Of a DNA stretch of 64,000 nt, positions 8,059-16,236 are shown piece by piece (the first letter of the stretch is position 1; each line of letters opens with the position of its first letter). Position numbers and translations under genes: made by a program. This DNA comes from CAYNRG01 sp964399545 (lineage in GTDB: Bacteria > Bacillota_I > Bacilli_A > Erysipelotrichales > Erysipelotrichaceae). Below the pieces are notes generated by a model that was not told where the DNA came from, did not search any database, and saw only the letters and a program-made list of their open reading frames with translations. Location: positions 1 to 64,000 of the forward strand of contig CAYNRG010000005.1 in assembly GCA_964399545.1 (NCBI GenBank), read 5' to 3'.

Positions 8059-9264
8059 ATGGCAAATTGTTTAGTAGCACAGTCTGGAGGACCAACTTCT
8101 GTAATTAATGCAACAGTTGCTGGAGTGGTTAAGGCGAATCAAATGAACCAAATCTATGACAAAGTATATGGTGGACTTAATGGAATTGAAGGGATTTTAC
8201 AGGAAAAACTAGTAGACTTAACATCAATGAGTGAGGAAGAAAATCGTATTCTTCGTCAAACACCGTCAAGTGCACTAGGATCTTGTCGTTATAAGTTAAA
8301 AAGAGAAAATGTAGCAGATTTTGAAAAATTAATTCAAGTAATGGAAAAGTATGATATTGAAACACTTTTCTATACAGGTGGAAATGACTCAATGGATACA
8401 GTAGCGGCATTGAGTGAATATGCGAAAGAAAAAGGAATTACGAATCGTCGTTTCGTTGGATGTCCAAAAACGGTTGATAATGATTTAATGGTTACAGATC
8501 ATTGTCCAGGATTTGCATCTGCAGCTAAGTTTATTGCAACGACAGCAATGCAAACATGGTTAGATGTAAATGTATATACAAGACAAGAAGTATTTATTCT
8601 TGAAACAATGGGAAGAGATGCAGGATGGTTAGCTGCTTCTAGCTGCTTAAGTGGTGTAGTTGATTTAGTTGTTTTACCAGAGTTACCATTTAACAAAGAA
8701 GTTTTCTTGGCTGAAGTAAAAAAATGCATTGAAGAAAAAAATAAATGTTATGTTGTTGTTTCAGAGGGAGTACGTTATGCTGATGGAACTTATCTTGCAG
8801 CAGGAGAAGCGAAAAATGATGGATTTGGTCATGCTGTTCTAGGTGGTGCAGGAAATGCAATCAAAAATATTATTTTAGAGGCAAAAGTGTCAGAACGTTG
8901 TAAAGTTCAAGATTTATCTACAGCTCAACGTTGTCATGCTTCTGAACAATCTTTAGTAGATGTAGAAGAAAGTTTCCGCTTAGGAATGAGTGCTCATATG
9001 CGCTCGGCAGATAAGGCATTTACTGGGAAAATGGTAGGTGTAAAACGCAAAGATACAGAACAATATGATGTTGAGTTCTTTGCAACAGATGCATCAAATG
9101 TAGCGAATCATGTTAAGAATTTCCCACAAGAGTGGATGTTGCCAAACTACCGCGGGATTACACAAGAGGCATATGATTACATGCGCCCATTAATTCAAGG
9201 GGAACCAGCAATTATTATGAAAGATGGAATTCCTGCATACGTAAAGCCATTCTATATGAGATAG
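8059..9264 (+). CDS. 6-phosphofructokinase, probably PPi-dependent
   Basis: The enzyme phosphorylates fructose 6-phosphate to fructose 1,6-bisphosphate. The 401-residue protein starts with the phosphofructokinase glycine motif SGGPTSVINATV. Two specificity positions can be read. GGND at 107-110 replaces the GGDG of ATP enzymes. PKTVDND at 136-142 carries the lysine typical of PPi-dependent enzymes, where ATP forms have PGTIDND. Length also fits the PPi class rather than the 320-residue bacterial ATP form. The asparagine in GGND, rather than the more usual aspartate, leaves the donor open. The gene is monocistronic, with its own promoter candidate and terminator. Confidence 0.85.
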   Translation: MANCLVAQSGGPTSVINATVAGVVKANQMNQIYDKVYGGLNGIEGILQEKLVDLTSMSEEENRILRQTPSSALGSCRYKLKRENVADFEKLIQVMEKYDIETLFYTGGNDSMDTVAALSEYAKEKGITNRRFVGCPKTVDNDLMVTDHCPGFASAAKFIATTAMQTWLDVNVYTRQEVFILETMGRDAGWLAASSCLSGVVDLVVLPELPFNKEVFLAEVKKCIEEKNKCYVVVSEGVRYADGTYLAAGEAKNDGFGHAVLGGAGNAIKNIILEAKVSERCKVQDLSTAQRCHASEQSLVDVEESFRLGMSAHMRSADKAFTGKMVGVKRKDTEQYDVEFFATDASNVANHVKNFPQEWMLPNYRGITQEAYDYMRPLIQGEPAIIMKDGIPAYVKPFYMR

Positions 9265-9267
9265 AGT

Positions 9268-9293
9268 AAAAAGTGTCGACTGACACTTTTTTA
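9268..9293 (+). terminator. Terminator after phosphofructokinase
   Basis: AAAGTGTC (9270-9277) pairs with GACACTTT (9282-9289) around GACT, followed by a T run. Confidence 0.88.
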
Positions 9294-9364
9294 TTTGTAT
9301 TGAGAAGAGATTTCCTCTATACTTTAGCATAGAGAGCTGAGTAGGATTAGGGGGTAATAAAGAT

Positions 9365-10138
9365 ATGAATAAGTTAAAAATAATTAATAAGAGTTTAATT
9401 AGTAATACAGATATAGAAAAGACAAGAACTCTACCTCTGTGGATTGCTATAGTTAGCTTTTTATGTGGGGTGATTCTAACGGGATTACCGTTAGTTATCC
9501 GTTCTAATGAAACAGTTGAAAATATTTTCAAAGAGTACCCTGAGTTGATTGTTGCGATGCAAGGTGCGTTTAATGAAAGTTCGGAATGTCGAGTTGTTGA
9601 AGGAGAATTGACAAATTGCCTTGAGCAAGAGTTGGATATTAGTGGAATTCGAGTTTCATTAGTAAAAGAGTCAGAAGGAGCTCCATCTGTTAGTTTTGGA
9701 GAAAAATCAGCTGTTGTTCAGGTGGGTGTAGAGGATGTGGGATATCGAATTCAAATTCCATATTCATTTGACTTTTCATTTAATCAAATGGCAGAAAAAG
9801 AAATTATTACGTATGAACTAATGAATCAATTCATTCAATCTACGCAATTTTCAAATGTTATGAATGGGTTTTTGATGATAGGGATACAGTGCTTATTGTA
9901 TATGGGTATCGGAGTACTATCTCTTTATTCAGGAACTAAGTTTAGATTGGGAACCCCTTATAAATTTAAAGAATTATTTAAACTCCAAGCAATGGTCAGT
10001 TTAAGTGGGGGAGTTTTGGCATTCATTCTATGCTTTGTTATTGATCCGATTGTAGCCTATGCGCCGACCATTTATTTATTTAATATTATCATAAGAAATC
10101 TTGATATTTTGACAAAAATGAAAAAAGTTACATTTTAA
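9365..10138 (+). CDS. Membrane protein of unknown function, DUF1189-like layout
   Basis: I do not recognise this 257-residue protein. It has one hydrophobic segment near residues 24-46, then a soluble, probably extracytoplasmic stretch (about 47-165) with only two cysteines (in SSECRVVEGELTNCLEQEL). Three further membrane segments lie near 168-190, 208-230 and 232-250. One TM, an external domain and a TM cluster is the general plan of DUF1189 proteins, but that is a layout match only. AGGGGG precedes the ATG. It lies just upstream of the oppA promoter and ends about 20 bases before its -35. Confidence 0.6.
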   Translation: MNKLKIINKSLISNTDIEKTRTLPLWIAIVSFLCGVILTGLPLVIRSNETVENIFKEYPELIVAMQGAFNESSECRVVEGELTNCLEQELDISGIRVSLVKESEGAPSVSFGEKSAVVQVGVEDVGYRIQIPYSFDFSFNQMAEKEIITYELMNQFIQSTQFSNVMNGFLMIGIQCLLYMGIGVLSLYSGTKFRLGTPYKFKELFKLQAMVSLSGGVLAFILCFVIDPIVAYAPTIYLFNIIIRNLDILTKMKKVTF

Positions 10139-10158
10139 GAAAAGTTTTCAAAAATTAT

Positions 10159-10187
10159 TGACAAAGGAAATCATTTTATCTATAATT
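10159..10187 (+). promoter_or_regulatory. Strong promoter of oppA
   Basis: A perfect TTGACA (10159-10164), 17-bp spacer and perfect TATAAT (10182-10187) form the closest match to the sigma-A consensus in the window. High expression of oppA is expected. Confidence 0.9.
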
Positions 10188-10210
10188 GATAACATGGAGG
10201 GGAAATTAAT

Positions 10211-12088
10211 ATGAAAAAATTTCTATGTTTATTAACAGTAGGCTTACTTTCTCTAGGGTTAGTGGCTTGTAGTTCGAATGATGCAGGTAATAGTAGTGAT
10301 GGCGGTGCTGAAACTGTAGCACCTAAACCAAGCTCACCATTTGCAAATACCCTAGTAGTAGGAGCACCTGAATTATCAGGATCGTATACGAGTGGATTTG
10401 GTAATAGTAGCTACGATAAATGGATTAGAGATTTAATTCACGGATATAGTCTATATACAGCAGATAAAAATGGTGAATTTCTTGTAGATGAAACGGTTGT
10501 TTCGAATGTTACAATGGAGATGGATGACAAAGGGAATAAAACATATACATTTACACTGAATGATGGCTTAAAGTGGAGTGATGGAACACCAGTTACAGCA
10601 TGGGATTATGCTTATAATATTTTGTTAAAAGCAAGCCCTGAAATGGCTAATATTGGAGGAAAATTTTCTTTTGTAGATGGATTTTTAGGATATACAGATT
10701 ACAATGAAGGAAAAGCAAAAACTTATGAAGGAGTAGCTGTTATTGATGATAAAACAATTGCTTTAACATTGGATGGAGAATTCTTACCTTACTTCTATGA
10801 AGTATCGTATTTTGCAATGTCTTTGGAATTTCCAAAGCATGTACTTGATCCGAAGAGTGAATTAATTGCTGATAAGAACACAGGAGTAGTTACTTATGTT
10901 AGCGCAGAAGATGTGAACTTTGGAACTGTTTCAGAATATATTTCAGATACATATCGTTTTAACCCAACTGTAACAGTAGGGCCATATACATTTGTGTCTT
11001 TAGACAATAATGTGGCAACAGTGAAATTGAATCCAGAATTTGCTGGAGACTTTAGAGGAAAAAAACCAGTAATTGAAACAGTTATTGTTAAAACTGTAAA
11101 CCAAACATTGGATGCAGACTTAGTTATTCAAGGTGCTGAAAATGGTGGGATTGATATTGCCGCAGGTGTCATTGAAGGTGAAAAAATTGAAAAAATTAAA
11201 GCTTCAGATCAAGCGGATTCTACGACTTACTACCGTAATGGGTTTGGTCATTTAACTTTCCATACAGATTTTGGTCCAGTTACGAATAAAAATGTTCGTC
11301 AAGCAGTTGGTTATATCTTAGACAGAAACGCTTTTATTCAAAATGTTCTTGGAGGATATGGAGTGGTTACAAATGGAGAGTATGGATTAGCTCAGTGGGT
11401 ATACCAAGACAATAAAGATGCAATTGAGGAAAAGTTAAATAGATATACATATAACGTAGAAACAGCGAATGGGTTATTAGATGAGACTGAGTGGAAGTTT
11501 GAATCTGATGGGAAAACAGCATGGGATGCAAACAAAGCGACAGAAGGTTACTATCGTTACAATGATAAAGGTGAAGTTCTTGAGATTATTCATGCTGGAT
11601 CAACAGAAAACCCAGTTACGGATACAATTATAAACGAAATTCCAAAAGGAGCGGCAGAGGTTGGAATTAAATACACAATTGACCAACTTGATTTTGCAAC
11701 GCTGTTAGACCACTACTATAAAGGGGAAGGCATGGGATCAGATCGTCGTTATCATTCGTTTAACCTTGCAGTAGGTTTCACACCAGTTAATGATCCTTAC
11801 TATAGAATTCATAGTGATTTCTTTGGCACAACATATAATGCTACGCAAACAAGAGATGAAAAAATGGATCGTCTAACCGAAGAGTTAAGATCAAGAGAAC
11901 CAGAAGATAAAGAAGGTTTCTCTGAAAAATGGTTAGAGTATCAAATTTATTGGAATGATTTTTTACCACAATTACCATTGTATGCAAACCAATACTTTGA
12001 TGTGTACAACAAGCGTGTATCAGGAGTAGAAACAACACCAGATTTTTCTTGGGCACAAGGAATTGCTGATATTCGTCTAGGAGAATAG
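10211..12088 (+). CDS. oppA: Oligopeptide ABC transporter, substrate-binding lipoprotein
   Basis: OppA is the extracellular lipid-anchored receptor that captures peptides for OppBCDF. The 625-residue precursor has a lysine-rich start, a hydrophobic core and the lipobox LVAC with Cys20, followed by a serine/asparagine/glycine-rich linker. The SBP_bac_5 fold is supported by NDGLKWSDGTPVTAWDYAYN, GPYTFVSLDN, and RQAVGYILDRNAFIQNVLGG. It is somewhat longer than typical OppA. Expression from a consensus promoter and a terminator after the gene fit the usual excess of binding protein over permease. The four cognate transporter genes follow. Confidence 0.95.
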   Translation: MKKFLCLLTVGLLSLGLVACSSNDAGNSSDGGAETVAPKPSSPFANTLVVGAPELSGSYTSGFGNSSYDKWIRDLIHGYSLYTADKNGEFLVDETVVSNVTMEMDDKGNKTYTFTLNDGLKWSDGTPVTAWDYAYNILLKASPEMANIGGKFSFVDGFLGYTDYNEGKAKTYEGVAVIDDKTIALTLDGEFLPYFYEVSYFAMSLEFPKHVLDPKSELIADKNTGVVTYVSAEDVNFGTVSEYISDTYRFNPTVTVGPYTFVSLDNNVATVKLNPEFAGDFRGKKPVIETVIVKTVNQTLDADLVIQGAENGGIDIAAGVIEGEKIEKIKASDQADSTTYYRNGFGHLTFHTDFGPVTNKNVRQAVGYILDRNAFIQNVLGGYGVVTNGEYGLAQWVYQDNKDAIEEKLNRYTYNVETANGLLDETEWKFESDGKTAWDANKATEGYYRYNDKGEVLEIIHAGSTENPVTDTIINEIPKGAAEVGIKYTIDQLDFATLLDHYYKGEGMGSDRRYHSFNLAVGFTPVNDPYYRIHSDFFGTTYNATQTRDEKMDRLTEELRSREPEDKEGFSEKWLEYQIYWNDFLPQLPLYANQYFDVYNKRVSGVETTPDFSWAQGIADIRLGE

Positions 12089-12107
12089 ATAAAAATAGAT
12101 TTGAGTT

Positions 12108-12142
12108 AAAGCGCCTGTCGCCATGACGGGTGCTTTCTTTTT
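12108..12142 (+). terminator. Terminator after oppA
   Basis: AAAGCGCCTGTC pairs with GACGGGTGCTTT around GCCAT (with one G-T wobble), followed by CTTTTT. It separates oppA from oppBCDF and probably allows only partial read-through. Confidence 0.88.
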
Positions 12143-12412
12143 GAAAAATAAACCATATTAATATTTCGGCTATCAAGAAAGTTTCTGATTTTTAAGCGTT
12201 TCTAAGTTTTTAAGTAAATTAATAATGAAAGAATGGCTAAAAAAATATGGGAAAATATGGTAGAAAAGAAAGGAATAACCTTGATTTTCACACAAAAATC
12301 ACGTAAACTATAAATAGTAAAAAATGAGAGTGATTTTAGTTTTTACAAAGGAGAATAGGGTGCTATTCTCTTTATTAAATGATTAAGTATTGTAAAGAAA
12401 GAGGGATGAAAT
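12143..12412 (+). other. oppA-oppB intergenic region with a second hairpin
   Basis: The gap between oppA and oppB is 324 bp in total. After the oppA terminator it is AT-rich and holds no credible gene. A candidate promoter is TTGATT (12281-12286), 17 bp, TAAACT (12304-12309). A perfect hairpin GAGAATAG-GGTG-CTATTCTC (12351-12370) with only a broken T run follows, 43 bp before oppB. It could be a weak terminator, a processing site or a regulatory hairpin. Confidence 0.5.
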
Positions 12413-13390
12413 ATGATTAAGTATATTGCAAAACGAATCAGCTCCTTAATACCCGTAATATTTATTATTTCGGTGATGTTATTTGGACTTATGAAACTTA
12501 TGCCAGGAGATCCAGTGTTACGGATGATGCCAGATGGGGTTAAGTCAAAAGAGCAGTATGATGCTTTATATAATAGCTATGCAGAAAAGCTAGGAGTGAA
12601 TAAACCAGTTTATGAACAATATACTCGCTGGGTTGTTAATCTTGCACAAGGAGATTTAGGATACTCATCTCTTTATAAACAAAGTGTAAAAGAAGTAATT
12701 TCTGAACCGTTGAAAAATTCTATTTTTGTGAATTTCTTTTCGATTACTTTGTCGTTTTTGATTGCAATTCCAGTTGGGATTCGCTGTGCGACAAAAAGAG
12801 GTGGGGTATTTGACCAATTTTGGCAGATATTCTCTTTAGTTGGAATTAGTATTCCTACATTCTTTATTGGATTGCTGCTTATCTACTTTATGGCATTTAA
12901 GTTGAGCTTGCTGCCACCTGGAGGGATGCCGCTAAAATCAATGGCAACATCTTCTACGGGGTATATGTTATCGTGGTTTAAATATGCAGCGCTCCCAATT
13001 TTGACTTTGACTATTGGTTCATTGGCAGGAACTATTAGATATGTTCGAAGTGCGATGATTGATGTTATTAGTAAAGATTATATTCGAACAGCAAGAGCAA
13101 AGGGATTATCTAAAAAAGTAATTATTTATACACATGCTTTTAAAAATGCATTGATTCCAGTTGTTACATTGGTAGCAGGGTCTATCGTTGCGTTATTTGG
13201 AGGAGCATCTATTACAGAACAAATCTTCTCGTGGAACGGAATAGGGTATGTGTTAATCAAAGCATTAAATGCAAGAGACTTCCAAGTGGTTCTTGCTATG
13301 AATATGTTTTATGCAGTAATTTCATTAGTAGCAAACTTAATTATGGATATTAGTTATTCGCTAGTAGATCCAAGAGTTAAGCTAGATTAG
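12413..13390 (+). CDS. oppB: Oligopeptide ABC transporter permease OppB
   Basis: OppB is one of two membrane subunits of the peptide importer. The 325-residue protein has an N-terminal membrane segment (ISSLIPVIFIISVMLFGLM), the family motif MPGDPVLRMMPDG, and five further hydrophobic segments. The EAA loop is visible as DYIRTARAKGLSKKVIIYTHAFKNALIPV, which contacts the ATPases. GAGGGA precedes the ATG. oppC follows after 15 bases. Length is near the usual 305-320, with no large insertion, in contrast to OppC and OppF. Confidence 0.95.
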   Translation: MIKYIAKRISSLIPVIFIISVMLFGLMKLMPGDPVLRMMPDGVKSKEQYDALYNSYAEKLGVNKPVYEQYTRWVVNLAQGDLGYSSLYKQSVKEVISEPLKNSIFVNFFSITLSFLIAIPVGIRCATKRGGVFDQFWQIFSLVGISIPTFFIGLLLIYFMAFKLSLLPPGGMPLKSMATSSTGYMLSWFKYAALPILTLTIGSLAGTIRYVRSAMIDVISKDYIRTARAKGLSKKVIIYTHAFKNALIPVVTLVAGSIVALFGGASITEQIFSWNGIGYVLIKALNARDFQVVLAMNMFYAVISLVANLIMDISYSLVDPRVKLD

Positions 13391-13405
13391 GAGGAGATTC
13401 AAATT

Positions 13406-15229
13406 ATGACAAATAAAGAAAAAAAATCATTTTGGGAGTCTCTGACTAACTTTATGGGATTCAAGAAGAAATCTAAGAAAGTAAACTTGGAAGAGGAGGC
13501 AATTGCATCTCCGGGGAAAATAATATTCAAAAATTTCATTTCCAATAAATTCGCTATTGTAGGGATGGTCATGTTTGCTTCATTGCTAGCTATGGTATTG
13601 ATTTTACCATCAATATATAAACTAGATGTTACCTATACCGACCCAGTACTAAGTAACATTTCACCAGGGTATGGATATTTAAGCTATCCTAAACAACTCG
13701 AAAAGGAAGGTGTAGCAAAGATTGATGTTGGAACTTCTTTTTCAGTAGGAATTTCTCAAGAAGGAAATATCTTTGTATGGGGGAAAAACCGTTATGGTGT
13801 TTTAACGATTCCACAGGAAGTTCAAGAAGCAAATATTGTTGATGTAGCTGCAGGAGATATGCATATTGTTGTAGTAGATGATAAAGGAAATTTCTATGGA
13901 TGGGGAAATAATTCTTTTGATCAAACTGAGCTATCTTTTGCTGATAAATTTGCTATTCAAAATGAAAAAATTCAAAAAATTGCTGCAGGAGATCAATATA
14001 CAGCAGTATTGACAAAGGAAAATAAATTGTATGTTTGGGGCTCGGTATTGAGCAATAACTTAGATTCTGTACCGAAAGAGTTTCAAGGGCGTATCGTTGA
14101 TATTAAAACTACATCATTCAATATGTTATTACTATTAGATGATGGAACTGTAGCTATTACTGGAGTTAAAGGGAATGAGTTGTCAGCTATCCCAAGTAAT
14201 TTGACAGATGGGACAGTTAATGTAGAACAAATTGCAGTAAGTTACAGAAATGGATTGGCTTTAGATGATCAAGGTAACTTATATGTTTGGGGAAATAGAT
14301 CCAATGGAATTTTGGATATTCCAGAAATGGAATCTTCACCAAAGACTATTGGCGCAGGAAGAAATCATTTCACAGTATTATTGGAAGATGGCAATATTGC
14401 CAGTTGGGGGGCTGATCATTATGGTCAATCAACAGTGCCAACTCTTTCCAATGTAGAAGAGATGTATACTAATTTCTATGCTACCTATGCGATTTCAGAT
14501 TCAGGGAAAATAACAACATGGGGACTAAAAGGGTTTATTTTTGGAACAGATGAATTAGGAAGAAATATTTTTGTCCGTCTGTTACATGGTGGTCGTCTAA
14601 CACTATTTGTTGGTGCGGTTGCTGTAGTTATAACAGCAATTATAGGAGTAATTATTGGATTAATTGCAGGATTTTATGGGGGCTGGATTGACAATGTGTT
14701 AATGCGCTTTGCTGAAATCGTATCAAGTTTTCCGTTTTTGCCATTAGCAATTACTTTGTCGGCGCTAATTAGTTCATCAGTCACACAAAATCAGAGATTA
14801 ATCTTGATTATGTGTATCTTAGGAGTTTTATCTTGGCCTGGTCTTGCACGGATGGTTCGTGGGCAAATTCTATCAGAAAGAGAAAAGGATTATGTTCTTG
14901 CAGCACGTTCTTTAGGGTTAAAAGAGAAAACGATTATAATCAAACATATTTTACCAAATGTAATTAATGTGGTTATTGTAAGTATGACAATTCATTATGC
15001 AAGATCATTATTGACAGAGGCAGGACTATCTTTCTTAGGTTTTGGAGTTATTCCACCTTCACCATCATGGGGAAATATGTTGACAGCTGCACAAAACTCA
15101 GAGGTTATTAAAAACTACTGGTGGCGTTGGATTATTCCAGCATTGTGTGTATTAATTGCTGCATTATCGATAAATTTGATTGGGGATGCTTTACGTGAAG
15201 CGATGGACCCTAAATCAAATGAGAAATAG
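13406..15229 (+). CDS. oppC: OppC permease with an inserted RCC1-like beta-propeller
   Basis: This is the second membrane subunit of the peptide importer, but at 607 residues it is about twice the normal size. Residues 47-70 form TM1. The canonical OppC block GTDELGRNIFVRLLHGGRLT, normally within about 40 residues of TM1, appears only at about 380. It is followed by the usual membrane segments and the EAA loop REKDYVLAARSLGLKEKTII. Between them (about 105-375) lie seven repeats of roughly 40-50 residues ending in FVWGKN, YGWGNN, YVWGS, AITGVKGN, YVWGNR, ASWGAD and TTWGLKG, the RCC1/ATS1 propeller pattern. Topology puts this propeller outside the cell. The reading frame is unbroken and composition does not change. 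Confidence 0.92.
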   Translation: MTNKEKKSFWESLTNFMGFKKKSKKVNLEEEAIASPGKIIFKNFISNKFAIVGMVMFASLLAMVLILPSIYKLDVTYTDPVLSNISPGYGYLSYPKQLEKEGVAKIDVGTSFSVGISQEGNIFVWGKNRYGVLTIPQEVQEANIVDVAAGDMHIVVVDDKGNFYGWGNNSFDQTELSFADKFAIQNEKIQKIAAGDQYTAVLTKENKLYVWGSVLSNNLDSVPKEFQGRIVDIKTTSFNMLLLLDDGTVAITGVKGNELSAIPSNLTDGTVNVEQIAVSYRNGLALDDQGNLYVWGNRSNGILDIPEMESSPKTIGAGRNHFTVLLEDGNIASWGADHYGQSTVPTLSNVEEMYTNFYATYAISDSGKITTWGLKGFIFGTDELGRNIFVRLLHGGRLTLFVGAVAVVITAIIGVIIGLIAGFYGGWIDNVLMRFAEIVSSFPFLPLAITLSALISSSVTQNQRLILIMCILGVLSWPGLARMVRGQILSEREKDYVLAARSLGLKEKTIIIKHILPNVINVVIVSMTIHYARSLLTEAGLSFLGFGVIPPSPSWGNMLTAAQNSEVIKNYWWRWIIPALCVLIAALSINLIGDALREAMDPKSNEK

Positions 15230-15240
15230 GAGGGTAAGTT

Positions 15241-16236
15241 ATGTCATTATTAGAAATTAAAAATTTACATACTTATTTCCAAACTAAGAGAGGATTAATC
15301 AAAGCTGTTAATGGTGTGACACTTTCAGTTGATGAAGGAAGAACTCTAGGAATTGTTGGGGAATCTGGTTCTGGAAAAAGTCAAACAGCAATGAGTGTTT
15401 TAAAACTTTTTGAAAAAAATCAAAAAATTTATGATGGAGAAATTCTTTTTGAAGGAAAAGATATCGCAAAATATAGTGAAGAAAAGATGAGAACAATTCG
15501 AGGAAATGATATTTCAATTATTTTCCAAGAAGCAATGACATCCTTGAACCCTGTTTTAACGGTAGATTTTCAATTAAGCGAAGTATTGATGTTACACCAA
15601 GGGTTGAGTAAAAAAGAAGCTCATAATCGAGTTTTAGAGCTACTAGCAGCTGTTAAGATTCCAAATCCAGAAGCCATGGCTAAGCAATATCCATTTCAAC
15701 TATCTGGAGGAATGTCGCAGCGAGTAATGATTGCGATGGCATTAGCATGCCGTCCTAAAATATTAATTGCTGATGAGCCAACAACAGCTTTGGATGTAAC
15801 TATCCAAGCTCAGATTTTAAAGTTAATGAATGACCTAAAAAAGGATACAAATACAGCAATTTTATTTATCACCCATGATTTAGGAGTTATTAATCAGATG
15901 GCAGATGATGTAGCAGTAATGTATTGTGGTCAAGTGGTGGAAAGTGCAGAGACGTCAACGATTTTCTCTAATCCAGACTACTCTCACCCTTATACTGAAG
16001 GATTGATGATTTCAATCCCTAGGTTAAATACAGATAAATCAAAACGGTTAGATATTATTCCAGGATCAGTTCCACATCCGTTGGATTTGCCAGTTGGTTG
16101 TAAATTTGCCCCGCGATGCAAATATGCAACAGATAAGTGTATGAAAGAAGAACCAGAATTAGTACAAGTCGGAGAAAAGCAATGGATCCGCTGTTTCTAT
16201 CCAAAGAAGGGAGATCGATCAGCTAATGTCAAATAA
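15241..16236 (+). CDS. oppD: Oligopeptide ABC transporter ATPase OppD
   Basis: OppD is one of the two ATPases powering peptide import. It is 331 residues, the normal length. Motifs are Walker A GESGSGKSQT, Q-loop IIFQEAMTSLNP, signature LSGGMSQRVMIAMALA, Walker B ILIADEPTTALD and switch histidine FITHDLG. A C-terminal oligopeptide-transporter segment carries four cysteines (GCKFAPRCKYATDKC and a later Cys), a pattern that binds an Fe-S cluster in related transporters. It has a GGAGGG site and ends with an 11-base overlap into oppF. Confidence 0.95.
   Translation: MSLLEIKNLHTYFQTKRGLIKAVNGVTLSVDEGRTLGIVGESGSGKSQTAMSVLKLFEKNQKIYDGEILFEGKDIAKYSEEKMRTIRGNDISIIFQEAMTSLNPVLTVDFQLSEVLMLHQGLSKKEAHNRVLELLAAVKIPNPEAMAKQYPFQLSGGMSQRVMIAMALACRPKILIADEPTTALDVTIQAQILKLMNDLKKDTNTAILFITHDLGVINQMADDVAVMYCGQVVESAETSTIFSNPDYSHPYTEGLMISIPRLNTDKSKRLDIIPGSVPHPLDLPVGCKFAPRCKYATDKCMKEEPELVQVGEKQWIRCFYPKKGDRSANVK

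Noticed and set aside
9315..9334. Inverted repeat CTCTAT-N8-ATAGAG before the unknown membrane protein
   Set aside because: The arms are only six AT-rich base pairs, easily expected by chance. No partner site or T run supports an operator or terminator.
12324..12386. Possible 20-codon leader peptide before oppB
   Set aside because: No ribosome binding site, no amino-acid bias that would suggest attenuation, and it overlaps a hairpin.
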